Origin: Primulina eburnea
Lineage: Eukaryota > Streptophyta > Magnoliopsida > Lamiales > Gesneriaceae
NCBI RefSeq assembly: GCF_022965805.1
Contig: NC_133101.1
Location: 248,001 to 312,000 of the forward strand
DNA length: 64,000 nucleotides
Direction: 5' to 3'
Below the pieces are notes generated by a model that searched no databases, was not told where the DNA came from, and was given only the letters and a program-made list of their open reading frames with translations. The position numbers were made by a program, and so were the translations under genes. Shown one piece after another: positions 20,174 to 30,894 of this stretch (within the stretch, counting starts at the first letter, position 1; each line of letters starts with the position of its first letter).

Positions 20174-20830
20174 ATTCCTTTCAATTGATCGAGTATTGGG
20201 TGGTTGGTTGCACCCCACGTCGATACTCTATGTTTGACAAGTACTACCTCGTCTACTTATTTATATATAAATTGCTTATTCAATAACATTTAGTTTGGTA
20301 AACAACTAAATAAGCAATCATATATATTGACTTCAAATGGTTCTTAACCATAAATTTTTAGATATTTCTTGTGCTCAAACTGATATTGGATAATGTGAGG
20401 TTGTAGTCGATCCAGAAAACAATGAAGAAAATGATATAACAGAGGAAAACAGTAGATAAAGACAAACGAGATGAAAATGACAAAAAAAAAAGAAAAAGGA
20501 TAGAAGTAATATAATAGTATGACATTCGATCTTATTTCAGATTATATCTTTTTCATACTCTGTATATAAGTATTGATAATCTATGACTATTGTTAACCGA
20601 ACTTTTATTATTCAATCCATTTTATTATTTGATTAAAAAATAATTTTTAGTTATTGGTATACATGATTTTACGATATATATTTTTTTTGTTTTAAAAAAT
20701 AACCAAAATCGAAATTGAGTTTTATGTCATAAAATTAGTCATTGTAAGTGCAATGCAACCTTTGCTCCTTGACTTCGCCCCTGCGAGTGCTAATCAAACT
20801 TTAGTAGCACACATGCATGCAAGTGAGATA

Positions 20831-21529
20831 AAATTAGTTGATATAATAAATAAAATTGAAAATTATATTTTTTATAAATTCATATTAATTACATATATGA
20901 AATTTACATTTTTCACATGTTTATTTTAAATAATATACTTTTCGTTATGTATTTTGTTTGTTATTTCTGTGTACATGTCAAGTTTTAATAACAAGTACGG
21001 ATATCGTCTGACAAAACTTGATATATTAAAAATCTACATTAAAAACAATTCTTTAATTAACTTGAACAAAAACATGAATAAATTAATAAACTAAATTGAA
21101 ATTTAAAAAAAAAAGATGGAACAAACACAATTTAAATAATTTAAATTAAAATAATTAATAAACGACTCGGTTAATGCGCATATAAATTCTTAAGCAATGT
21201 TTTTGAAGGAATTCATTATTTTATCAATATACTATGTCAAATTATATTTAATTAATTCAACAACATACAATAACCAAGTGTACTTTTGTTATTTAATAGT
21301 TGCAATTGCAACAATGAATGGTGGATTTCTCTAGCTTTCGTTTTTTAGTATATGACTATCAGCATGTACTCTATCTCATATGTTGTTAGGACCGGATAGA
21401 TGTTTAGAGGGGGTGAACGAATACCTATTAAAACTTTCGGTATTATTGTTTTGAGCTAACAAAATACAATCGCTTTATCTCAACTCAGTTGAGTCACAAG
21501 TTAACAAGGTAAAATATATGCGCAGAAAA
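20831..21529. other. AT-rich spacer
   Basis: Very AT-rich and without recognisable coding. The stretch aggaccggatagatgtttagagggggtg (split about 21390-21417) resembles a motif common near plant retroelement ends; I could not place it in an element. Confidence 0.3.
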
Positions 21530-23405
21530 AGAATTGTGTTCAAAGTTGAACCAAATAGATACCATCACGATAATGCCAAAAATATTCATGATGTTCAGTA
21601 GTTTTTCGTTGATGAAAATACTGTAAAACAACCAATTCAAGCTGATTTTGATGGAGAAAATGGAGAAGAAATGCATCATCCTTTGGAGAATGCATAATAT
21701 GTAGAGTACAAGCAACAATCAATAATCAATCAACATATTTCAGTCAATGAGACAGAAAATGAACAAAGATCTCAACGATTTAGAAGAAGAGCAACATGGA
21801 TGACAAATTATGAAGTAACTGGTGATAACCAAATTGAAGATTAATTTGTTCATTTTGCTCTACTTTCATATTGTGATCCAGTAGCTTTTGAAGAAGGTGT
21901 CAAAGAATCAAAATAGGAAAAGGCAATGGATGCTGAAATCACATCCATCGATAAAAATAAAACTTGGGAACTCATCGAGCTTCCAAAAGGTCAAAAAACG
22001 ATGTGTGGAGTAGATTTACAAGATTAAATTGAAAGAAAATGGAAAGCCGACAAATTCAAGGCACCGTTGGTAGCAAAAGATTACAAACAAGAGTTTGGAG
22101 TCGGTTATAAAAAAATATTTGCTCAGTTGCAAGACATGATACGATCAGATTGGTAATTGACTTAGTAGCGCAATATTTATGGTATATCTTCTATTTGGCT
22201 GTGAAATCGACGTTCTTACATGGAGACTTGGAAGAACATATATGTATCCATCAACCTCCTTGTTATATTAAGTTGGAAATGAGCATAAAGTGTATAAATT
22301 GAAAAAAACTTTGTATGGGTTAAAGCAAGTCCCACGAGCTTAGTATAGTCGAATTGAGACTTATTTTTTAAGGTATGTTTTCAAAAAAGTTCATATGAGT
22401 ATAAACTTTGTACAAAATTGAAGATGAAGGAAAAATCTCATTGTTTGTTTATATGTTAATGATATTATATTCTCTGAAAATGATAGTGTCATGTTTGGAA
22501 AATTTAAGAAGTCCATGATGGTTGAGTTTGATATGTAGGATCTTGGCAAGATGCATCATTTTCTTGGTATGAAGTAGTTCAATTTACTTATGAGATTTTT
22601 ATTTCACTAAAGAAACGTGTTCAAAAAGTTTTGTGCAGATTTAATATGAAGAAATGTAATTATGCAAGTACTCCCGTAGAATATGGTTTGAAGATAACAA
22701 AAATTTGTGAAGGAAAGAAGATTGACAACACATTTTACAAGCAAATTGTTAGAAGCTTTATGTATTTGACAGCAACAATGTCGGATATTATGTATTCTTT
22801 CAGTCTCATAAGCAGATACATTGAGAATCCTACAGAAATGCATTTTTAAGTTGTTAACAGGATTTTATGATGTCGACAACGAACACAAGAACTTGGTCTC
22901 TTCTATAAGAAAGGAGAACAATCAGATTTGAAGGAGATCGAGATGATAGAAAAAGAACTTAAGGATATGATTTTTTTTCTTAGATCAAGCGGTTGTTCCA
23001 TGCACTTCGAAGAAACAATCAATTGTTACTTTATCAACCATTGAAGCTAAATTTGTTGCATCAACTTCACGTGCATGTCAAGCTATTTGGTTGAGAAAAA
23101 TTCTTGAAGAGCTTAAATTCAAGAATCATGATCTTTTTGCAATTTATTATGATAATAGTTTAGCCATAAAACTATCAAAGAATCTAGTCCTTCATGGAAG
23201 AAGCAAGCTCATTGATGTGAAATATCAATTTTAAGTGACTTCACAAAGAATGAAACAATTGATCTCATCTATTGCAAAAGTGAAAACCAAGTCCCTGAAA
23301 TTGCCTGCATTTCATAAACTAAGGGAGCTACTTGGTATTAGCATACTACAAAACAAATTTGAGGGATGATGTTCTTATTAAGCCGATGTTTACGTTATCG
23401 GTTTA
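21530..23405 (+). pseudogene. Ty1/copia pol relic (RT and RNase H)
   Basis: Broken + strand frames follow the copia order: AMDAEITSIDKNKTWELIEL near 21927, APLVAKDYKQEFGVGYKKIF near 22063, HGDLEEHICIHQPP near 22220, LKKTLYGLKQVPRA near 22300, then FNMKKCNYASTPVEYGLKI at 22640 and the RNase H piece ending with KLRELLGISILQNKFEG. Many stops and shifts; the reverse-transcriptase active-site segment is scrambled. No 5' LTR, gag or protease found. Confidence 0.85.
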
Positions 23406-23690
23406 AGGGAGATATTATTGAATTGTTAAAGGTTTGTCGAAGTACTTAGTTATCTGTCTTGTCAAATAAAGTCTGTTAGTCATTGTTTACTATTAACAAA
23501 GTATTACAGAAAATAATTATCTTAGCATATTTGTTATTTCATGGTTTAGTGGTCAAATATTGTTGCTATTTTTATGGTTTTCTTCATATGTATATTTGCC
23601 TATAAAAGGCTCATTGCTGAATAAATAAAATATATAACAGAAAACAAAATTCTTCTCTTTGTTTGATTTATATTTTATTATCTGAACCAC
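23406..23690 (+). repeat. Probable 3' LTR of the copia relic
   Basis: Follows a polypurine tract (ggtttaagggagatat, 23399-23414). Contains a TATA box and start region (cctataaaaggctcattgctg at about 23600) as in copia LTRs. The right edge merges into the tandem array and is approximate. Confidence 0.6.
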
Positions 23691-25930
23691 TAACCACAAA
23701 TCTATATGTTCATTTAACTTGAAGTTTAAAAAATACAATTCGAACCATTTTTGCTTATAAAACGTATGTTTATTTGGCTTGAAGTTTAAAAAATTAAGTT
23801 TGAACTATTTTTTATTATGAAACATAGAAAATATATATACCTTTAAAAAATATTAATAATAGCCTACTTTTTCATGTGAAAGAATACATAATAAAAAAAT
23901 ATGTAAGAAATATTAATATCATTCAAATTTTTATTTGAAATAATGCATAGTTATGTATCAATTAAATAAATAAATAAACTAAATTAAACTAAAAATATAT
24001 CAATTATTAACTAATAATAGGGAAAATAATGCATAATGATGTATCAATCTATCAATTAAATAAATTAACTTTATTTAACTTGAAGTTTAAAAAATTAAGT
24101 CTGAACCTCTAACTAAAAATTAATATGTTCATTTAGCTTAAATTTTAAAAAATTAAAAACATACATTAATCGTATGTAAATCAATCAAATCAACAAACGT
24201 TAGAGCAACATTATATGAGTATGTTCATTTTAATAAGTCGGTGAAATCACAATACATTATTATTAATATTACAAAAAATAAAAAACTAAATATTCACATC
24301 GTGATGTCCTCAAAATTATTTCAAAAACAATAAAGCACCAACATCTACAAATATTTATTTAAGCTAAATTTATATATCGAAACATATGCAAATCAAATAT
24401 TAGATCACTAAAAATGTATGGATGAATGTTATAGATAAATATAAATGAGATAATGACAAATTTATATATTCATTTAACTTTAAGCTAAAAAAGTTAAGTA
24501 TGAATCATTTTTTGTTAAAAAAAATAGAAAATTTATTATATGTTTAAAAAATACTAACCACAAATTTATATGTTTATTTAATTTGAAGTTTAATAAATAC
24601 ATTTTAAATTATTTTTGGTTATAAAGCATATATGTTTATTTAATTTGAAGTTTGAAAAATTAAGTCTGAACAGCTAACAAAAAATCTAACAAAAATTTAT
24701 ATGTTCATGTAACTTGAAGTTTAAAAAATTAAGTCCTTACCATTTTTGATTATAAAACATAGAAAATATTTTAAAAAATAGAAAAATTTATTGTAGGTTT
24801 AAAAAATACTAACCATAAATTTATATATATGTTCATTTAACTTGAAGTTTAAAAAATAAAGTTTGAACTATTTTTAGGTATAAAACAAATATGTTTTTTA
24901 ACTTGAAGTTTTAAAAATTAAATCCGAACCGTTAACCAAAAATTTATATGTTTATGTATTTGAAGTTTAAAAAAACATAGAAAATATATTAAAAAATAAA
25001 AAATATATTGTAGGTTAAAAAAATACTAACCATATATTTATATGTTCATTTAAATTGAAGTTTAAAAAATAAAGTTTGAACTATTTTTAGTTATCAAACA
25101 TATATATTTTTTTAATTTGAAGTTTAAAAAATTAAGTCTGAATCACTAACTAAAAATTTATTTAACTTGAAGTTTTAAAAATTAAGTCCGAACCGCTAAC
25201 CAAAAATTTATATGTTCATATAACTTGAAGTTTAAAAAATTAGGTACGAACCATTTTTGGTTATAAAGCATAGAAAATATATTAGAAAATAGAAAATATA
25301 TTTTAGGTTTAAAAAATACTAACCATAAATTTATATGTTCATTTCACTTGAAGTTTAAAAAATAAAGTTTGAACTATTTTTAGTTATAAAACAGATATTT
25401 TTTTTTTAATTTGAAGTTTTAAAAAATTAAATTCGAACCGCTAACAAAAATTTATATGTACATGTAACTTGAAGTTTACTAATCATAAATTGATATGTTC
25501 ATTTAAATTGAAATTTAAAAAATAAAATTGGAACTTTTTTTATTTATAAAACATATATGTTTTTTTTAACTTAAAGTTTAAAAATTAAGTTCGAACCGCT
25601 AACAAAAAATTTATATGTTCATTTAAATCGAAGTTTAAAAAATAAATTTTGAACTATTTTTATTTATAAAACATATATATGTTTTTTTAAACTTAAAGTT
25701 TAAAAAATTAAGTTCGAATTGTTAACAAAAAAATTATATATATATGTTAATTTAACTTGAAGTTTAAAAAATAAAGTTTGAACTATTTTTAGGTATAAAA
25801 CATATATGTTTTTTTAACTTGAAGTTTTAAAAATTAAATCCGAACAGTTAACCAAAAATTTATATATTCATGTAACTTGAAGTTTAAAAAAATTTAAGTT
25901 CAAACCATTTTTTATTATAAAGCTTAGAAA
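23691..25930. repeat. Higher-order AT-rich tandem repeat array (about 2.2 kb)
   Basis: Built from a subunit of about 60-65 bp whose core is aacttgaagtttaaaaaat, followed by aagtttgaactatttttag or attaagtccgaaccgctaac. Subunits alternate in a larger period of about 220-290 bp marked by aaccataaatttatatgttc near 24540, 24803, 25026 and 25319. More than 20 diverged subunits. No spacer-like uniqueness, so not CRISPR-like; it is a minisatellite. Confidence 0.85.
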
Positions 25931-26115
25931 ATATATTGATGTGAAATAATGCATAGTAAAATAAAATGTATTAATGAAACAAATTAGATAATTATATAAG
26001 AAAATTGAAAAGTCACCTAAATAAATAAATAAGATATTAATTAAGTAATAGTTGGAAAAGGTGGAAAAGGGTAACCAAGTAAATTCACAATTCAAACTCA
26101 TAGATTTATAATAGA

Positions 26116-28150
26116 CTAGGAACGTACACGTGCGATGCACGTGGGTGACTAATAATAAAAAATATAATCACGAGAATTAGATAATGTTTAAAATCGTTTG
26201 AATAATATCTTGTTTATGAGTGTTTATCAATCTTAATATATCAAAACACAATACATAAAAATACATCATGACAATAAATAATATATATTCACTTATTTAT
26301 ATGACATTTTTCAATCTACGACATAACGACAGCTCTCTTAAATGATAAATTAGCAAAAATATTTTTCATCCAAATATCTTTCAAAAGGAAAAACAATAAA
26401 AATAAAATTAACAGAATAGTGAATTTTACCAAAATCAAAACTAAAATGTACTTAAATAGAGTATATATAGACAAATGTCAAATAAAATTCTCTTAATTTA
26501 CTAAATTATCATTATTAAATTTGTTATTAAGTTAAATATCACTTGTGCTTTTGCTAACTTTTAACTCATTGCGAATTTTATTTAATTTCTATGTTTTTTT
26601 AGAATACATATTATAGATAATTAATTTTATATTAGAATCAATCATTTATAAATTAATATTTATGATTAATAATTTCAGTAAAATAAAATTTTAACATAAT
26701 ATCACTCAAATAAAGATGTATATTAAAACACATTTATAAATAAAATAATATGTAATATTCAGTTAAAAATATCATATGTAAAATTGTAATATATAATAAT
26801 AAATTATCAATATAATTCATATTTATTATAAGAATTATATTGATTAAAATTTTTTAAAGGATTATATCATAAAATTAGTTCAAAAGTAGAATTAATTTTC
26901 ATTCTTTTTAATTTATCATTACTTTTTCTTTATATGAATAAAGTTGAAATAAATCAAACTAATCAAATTATACGGTAAATAAAATGTAGATTTTTTTTTT
27001 TGCAAAAAAAAATCATAAAGAATCTACATGCACGCAATGTTCATTTTCATTGGAAAAAGATCATAAGAAAAATGATATTTACTGACAGGATTTTAATGAA
27101 ACTTGTAGAAAAGTGTAAGCTCAATATATATTGAGATATTAATTAAATATCATAATTTAAGAAATTAAAAATAAAATAAAGTATCATATTAAAGTATTTT
27201 GTAATATTTGTCGTTAATTCAACCAAATAATGAAATAAGGTTACTATCATTTTCAATCTCAATCCTTAAATATATTTTTCTCAAATAATTACAACACGTT
27301 ATTAATTTAGTTAAATTAACATAATATTAATCGAGTTATACCCGATCACAAACAAATGATCTCATCCGAAAGCAAACCGATATACTATCCTAACAACACT
27401 TTTCCCAACTATTTCATCATGAAAAATTTTGAGTGGAGGTGATGGTAGCAATCATTTACCCACACATACGCTCCGTTGAGTTGCTATAATAATAATAATA
27501 ATAATAATAGTAATAATAATAATATACTATTTATTAATAATCACGACTTAGTTAATATGATGTGGTACATCAGTAATATTTAAACAATGAGGTTAAAAGT
27601 TCATAATATAATAAAACTAAAATAAATATAGATTAATTTATAATTCGAAAGAGAATAACTTAAAATGACATCAAAATAAATATTTGAAAATTAAAATAAT
27701 CTCGTAATTTTGTGAAAGATGATAAATATATTATATAGATTAATTGAACTGTAAAAAAGATGAAAGAAAAGAAACGATGACAAAACACGAACCATCAATA
27801 AATTAAACTCATTAAATCAAGGAAATTAACGTAACATCAAATAATTAAGTAAAAAAATTCATAGAAAGAAGAAAATAGATAATCACTAAAATAAAATGAA
27901 ATACTAAAAGATACAATGTATTAAACAAAGTAATGTAATAAAAGTAAAATAAATGTAGACTATATAGTTTGGATAGAGAAGCTTAAAATAATCATCAAAA
28001 TAAATTCTTAGAGACCAAGATATAAACTTCAAATTTTGTGAATTGACAAGAATTAACCGAAATCTGAAAAAAAAAAAAAAAACAAGAATAAGAAATGTAG
28101 AACTACAAGGCGGAAAAAGTAAGAATGAATTTAAGTATTTAAAATTAAAT
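26116..28150 (-). mobile_element. Helitron-like non-autonomous element, copy B
   Basis: Same 3' end as copy A on the minus strand: CACGTGC-ATC-GCACGTG, seven bases (tacgttc), CTAG, then T. The body shares ordered blocks with copy A, for instance 26150-26330 with 15190-15370 and 27640-27810 with 16005-16175. Longer than copy A by several hundred bases. No coding capacity. The 5' edge is estimated. Confidence 0.6.
27488..27526. repeat. (AAT)n microsatellite
   Basis: About 13 ataa/aat triplets with one tag variant. Confidence 0.9.
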
Positions 28151-28484
28151 ATTTTGGTGTCTAAATTTAATTTTGTTCAATTTTATTTTGAATTAATTGA
28201 TAGTTGGGAAAAAAACAAACTCGAGTGGGTGGTAAATGGGTCGAGTGGACAGAGATTATCATGTGTTTGTGGTGGATTTTTAATTTTAGATCGAATGGAT
28301 GGTGAGTAGATCGATTTTGAGTCTAGTGGGTGGAAAGTGAATCGAGTTTGGGATTTGGTTTAGGGTTTGTTTAACTCCAACATGTTCCCTGGATCGAGTC
28401 CTTATCATTCATTATGATATTATGTTTGTCTTGTGCTTATTCTTTTGCAATCGTGTCATTTGCCATTTGCCATTTGCAAATTCA

Positions 28485-28651
28485 GGTTGCATATTTTCTA
28501 CTGAATCCACCTGGACAAACTCAGAATCAAATGAAACCGTTTATAAAATACCAAGATTATTTGCAACATACTGTTTTTGCAACTATCTCAGTTCCCTGTG
28601 AGCAAAAGATATCCACGCCCATTTGTCGTTGCTTGCATCATCAGAACCACA
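28485..28651 (-). pseudogene. SOX pseudogene fragment (exon 11 to exon 12 region)
   Basis: This stretch matches 1105-1315 of the SOX gene in order: ctgaatccacctg (start of exon 12), the intervening actcaaatgaaacc intron piece, ttgcaacatactg, then ttttgcaactatctc, cagttccctg and cacgcccatttgtcgttgctt of exon 11. Deletions of about 20-30 bases separate the blocks and the frame is lost. Intron sequence is retained, so it arose by DNA-level duplication, not retroposition. Its right end is about 40 bp before the PPR start codon. Confidence 0.88.
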
Positions 28652-28692
28652 TTATTGATTGCTGATTGGGCCCAGTCCGTTTGTTTTCAGTT

Positions 28693-30132
28693 ATGCTCCG
28701 GCGGAAACCGGCTTTCATCAATGTCGCCCACCGCCGTAAGATCGGTGACCTGCCTCTCCATCAACCGCCTCCATCTCAACCGGTAAAATCCTCATCTCTC
28801 CCTCTTCTGGCGGACCAATGCAAATCAATGGACCAACTCAAGCAAATCCAATGTCAAATGGTCATCAAAGCACGGATTCAAGATACCTACGCTGCAAGTC
28901 GCTTGCTCAACTTCTGTGCTCTATCTTCTTCCGGAGACATTCATTACGCTGTCAAACTATTGGAACACACTTCCCAACCGAATTTGTTCATGTGGAACAC
29001 TATAATCAGAGCTCTAGCTGGTAGCTCGAACCCCGATAAAGGTTTGCTTTTTTATAAGAAAATGCGAGATCATGGCATTAAACCCAGAAAACACACCTTT
29101 CCTTTTGTTCTCAAGGCTTGTTCGAAAATGAATTCGATCAAATGTTGTGAACAGGTGCATGCCCATCTTTTGATATTTGGTTTGGACGCTGATTTGCACG
29201 TTGTGAATGGTTTGATAAGGGCGTATTCGGTTTCGGGCGGTCTTGATGATGCACGAAAGGTGTTTGATGACATTCCTTGCAGGAGCTTGAGTATTTGGAC
29301 GACTATGATCTGTGGGTATGCTCAGAATAGTTCTGCTGAGGAAGCGATCAGGCTGTTCTATGCTATGCTTTCAAATGCGTTTGAACCTAATGAAATCGTG
29401 TTTTCCTCTGTCTTGTCAGCATGCGCACATTCGGGGTGCCTGGATTTGGGAGAGAAGATTCACATTTATATCGAGGAGAAAGGAATTGAATTGGGAGTGA
29501 TTCTTGGGACTGCATTAGTGAGCATGTATGCGAAAAATGGAGCTCTGTTGAAAGCAAAACAATGCTTTGATCGTTTGAAAGAAAAAAATATTGCTACTTG
29601 GAATGCAATAATTTGTGGGCTGGCAGTCCACGGTCATGCAGAAGAAGCCATCAGGATGTTCAGAATGCTGGAGCAAGAAAGAGTAGGGCCAAATGATATC
29701 ACATTTGTTGGTGTTTTATCTGCTTGCTGTCATGCTGGGTTGTTGTCCTTTGGTCGTGAAATTTTCAATTCCATGAAGGTTTATGGTGTTGAACCCAAAA
29801 TAGAGCATTATGGATGCATTGTGGACCTTCTTGGGCGAGGAGGGCAGGTTTTGGAGGCCGAAGAATTAATAAAAGGAATGGTTTGGCAAGCTGACGTGGT
29901 GATTTGGGGAGCACTGTTGAGTGCCTGTAAGGATTGTGGAAATATTGAGGTTGCTGAACGAGCAGTGGAGAAAATTCTTGAACTGGATCCACAAAATCAT
30001 GGGGTTTTTATTATTTTGTCTAATATGTATGCCGAGAGTGGACGATGGGACGATGTAACGAAGCGAAGAAAGATGATGAGGGAAGGAAGTTTGAAGAAAA
30101 CAGCGGGAAGGAGCCTTGTGGGTGCTACCTGA
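28693..30132 (+). CDS. PLS-class pentatricopeptide repeat protein, E subgroup
   Basis: Intronless, 479 residues from ATG 28693 to TGA 30130-30132. Such proteins bind organelle RNA and often act in C-to-U editing. The Arg-rich start MLRRKPAFINVAHRRKIG suggests mitochondrial or plastid import. From about residue 90 P, L and S repeats follow one another: NLFMWNTIIRALAG, KPRKHTFPFVLKACS, VVNGLIRAYSVSGGLDDARK, SIWTTMICGYAQNSSAEEA, GTALVSMYAKNGALLKAKQC, ATWNAIICGLAVHGHAEEA. The E domain begins near VVIWGALLSACKDCGN and ends AGRSLVGAT. No DYW domain, so a partner would have to supply deaminase activity if it edits. An upstream frame from 28666 has no ATG. Confidence 0.92.
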   Translation: MLRRKPAFINVAHRRKIGDLPLHQPPPSQPVKSSSLPLLADQCKSMDQLKQIQCQMVIKARIQDTYAASRLLNFCALSSSGDIHYAVKLLEHTSQPNLFMWNTIIRALAGSSNPDKGLLFYKKMRDHGIKPRKHTFPFVLKACSKMNSIKCCEQVHAHLLIFGLDADLHVVNGLIRAYSVSGGLDDARKVFDDIPCRSLSIWTTMICGYAQNSSAEEAIRLFYAMLSNAFEPNEIVFSSVLSACAHSGCLDLGEKIHIYIEEKGIELGVILGTALVSMYAKNGALLKAKQCFDRLKEKNIATWNAIICGLAVHGHAEEAIRMFRMLEQERVGPNDITFVGVLSACCHAGLLSFGREIFNSMKVYGVEPKIEHYGCIVDLLGRGGQVLEAEELIKGMVWQADVVIWGALLSACKDCGNIEVAERAVEKILELDPQNHGVFIILSNMYAESGRWDDVTKRRKMMREGSLKKTAGRSLVGAT

Positions 30133-30894
30133 TCGCTTGGATTTGATGTATGGGGATTCAAAGACTTGGTTAGAAACGGTAACACCACACAATAAACTTT
30201 AATTGGCGAATGTGCCTCTGTCTTGAAAGAGATCATTTTTTTACTGGAGAAAGACGTGTGAATTGAAAAACTTTGATTTGAACTTGGCAGACTGATGGAA
30301 TACCAGCCCCTAGATCTGGACATTGAACTTAACAGATATCGGTTTCAAGTTGGGAAGTGGGGTTACTTAGGATTTGACTTGTAGAATTGGTTTTCTCAGC
30401 TTCAGCTCATTCTTGCTCATTGTTCTGATCCAGATTTTTATGGCTGAAGAATTTTGCAGGTTTCAGCCGAGCTATGCTTATTATTTATCAAGAAAAGACC
30501 ATGGACTCCACATAATACAAATGAAATATGAATTATTCTTGAAAATTTTCATTGTTCTCTATCTTATCACTTCATTTTATTTAGTGATAAAAATGGCTAT
30601 TCCTGCACAACGACGTTGCAAGAAAACATGAGGTTCAATAGTCGAAGAATCATTTGATTTTGGTCAGATACTTGGTCATTATCTTCGCTTTAAAATAGGT
30701 CGATGCATATTGGTTTATTTTCCATCGGTTAAAGTCAAATTACATTATTGATTCCGGAATTTGACCCGACCCTGTTTTTTTTAAGTACTAAAAAGTTCTC
30801 GTATATATGGAAGCTACAGTTTGACCATCGTGGCGTACAGACTGATACATTATTTATCTTCCACATGAATGAATCTTGGGTCCTCTCTCATCAG
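30133..30894. other. Spacer: PPR 3' flank and DUF642 promoter region
   Basis: A small ORF at 30374-30631 has no family resemblance and lies where the PPR 3' UTR is expected. AT-rich near 30660-30800. Confidence 0.4.

Larger units (their letters stand above)
18602..20830. repeat. Three diverged copies of a near 1-kb repeat module
   Basis: The module with actaagcaattacgtgtg, gagcccaaactggcatg, ggaggttgcagtcgatc and tagtatgacattcgatctta occurs at about 18602-18880, 19315-19640 and 20300-20545. The tail with gttattggtatacat and ccttgacttcacccctgc is shared by 19654-19850 and 20620-20830. A linker (tgatcaagtatttggtt) is shared by 18913-19005 and 20177-20290. Confidence 0.7.

Noticed and set aside
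23691..25930. Possible CRISPR-like array
   Set aside because: Repeats are contiguous and diverged with no unique spacers, and the genome is a plant; it is a minisatellite.
28414..28786. Two + strand ORFs before the PPR start
   Set aside because: They cover the SOX pseudogene fragment, read on the wrong strand, and the PPR start in another frame.
30374..30631. 85-codon ORF after the PPR gene
   Set aside because: Lies in the expected 3' flank and resembles nothing known.
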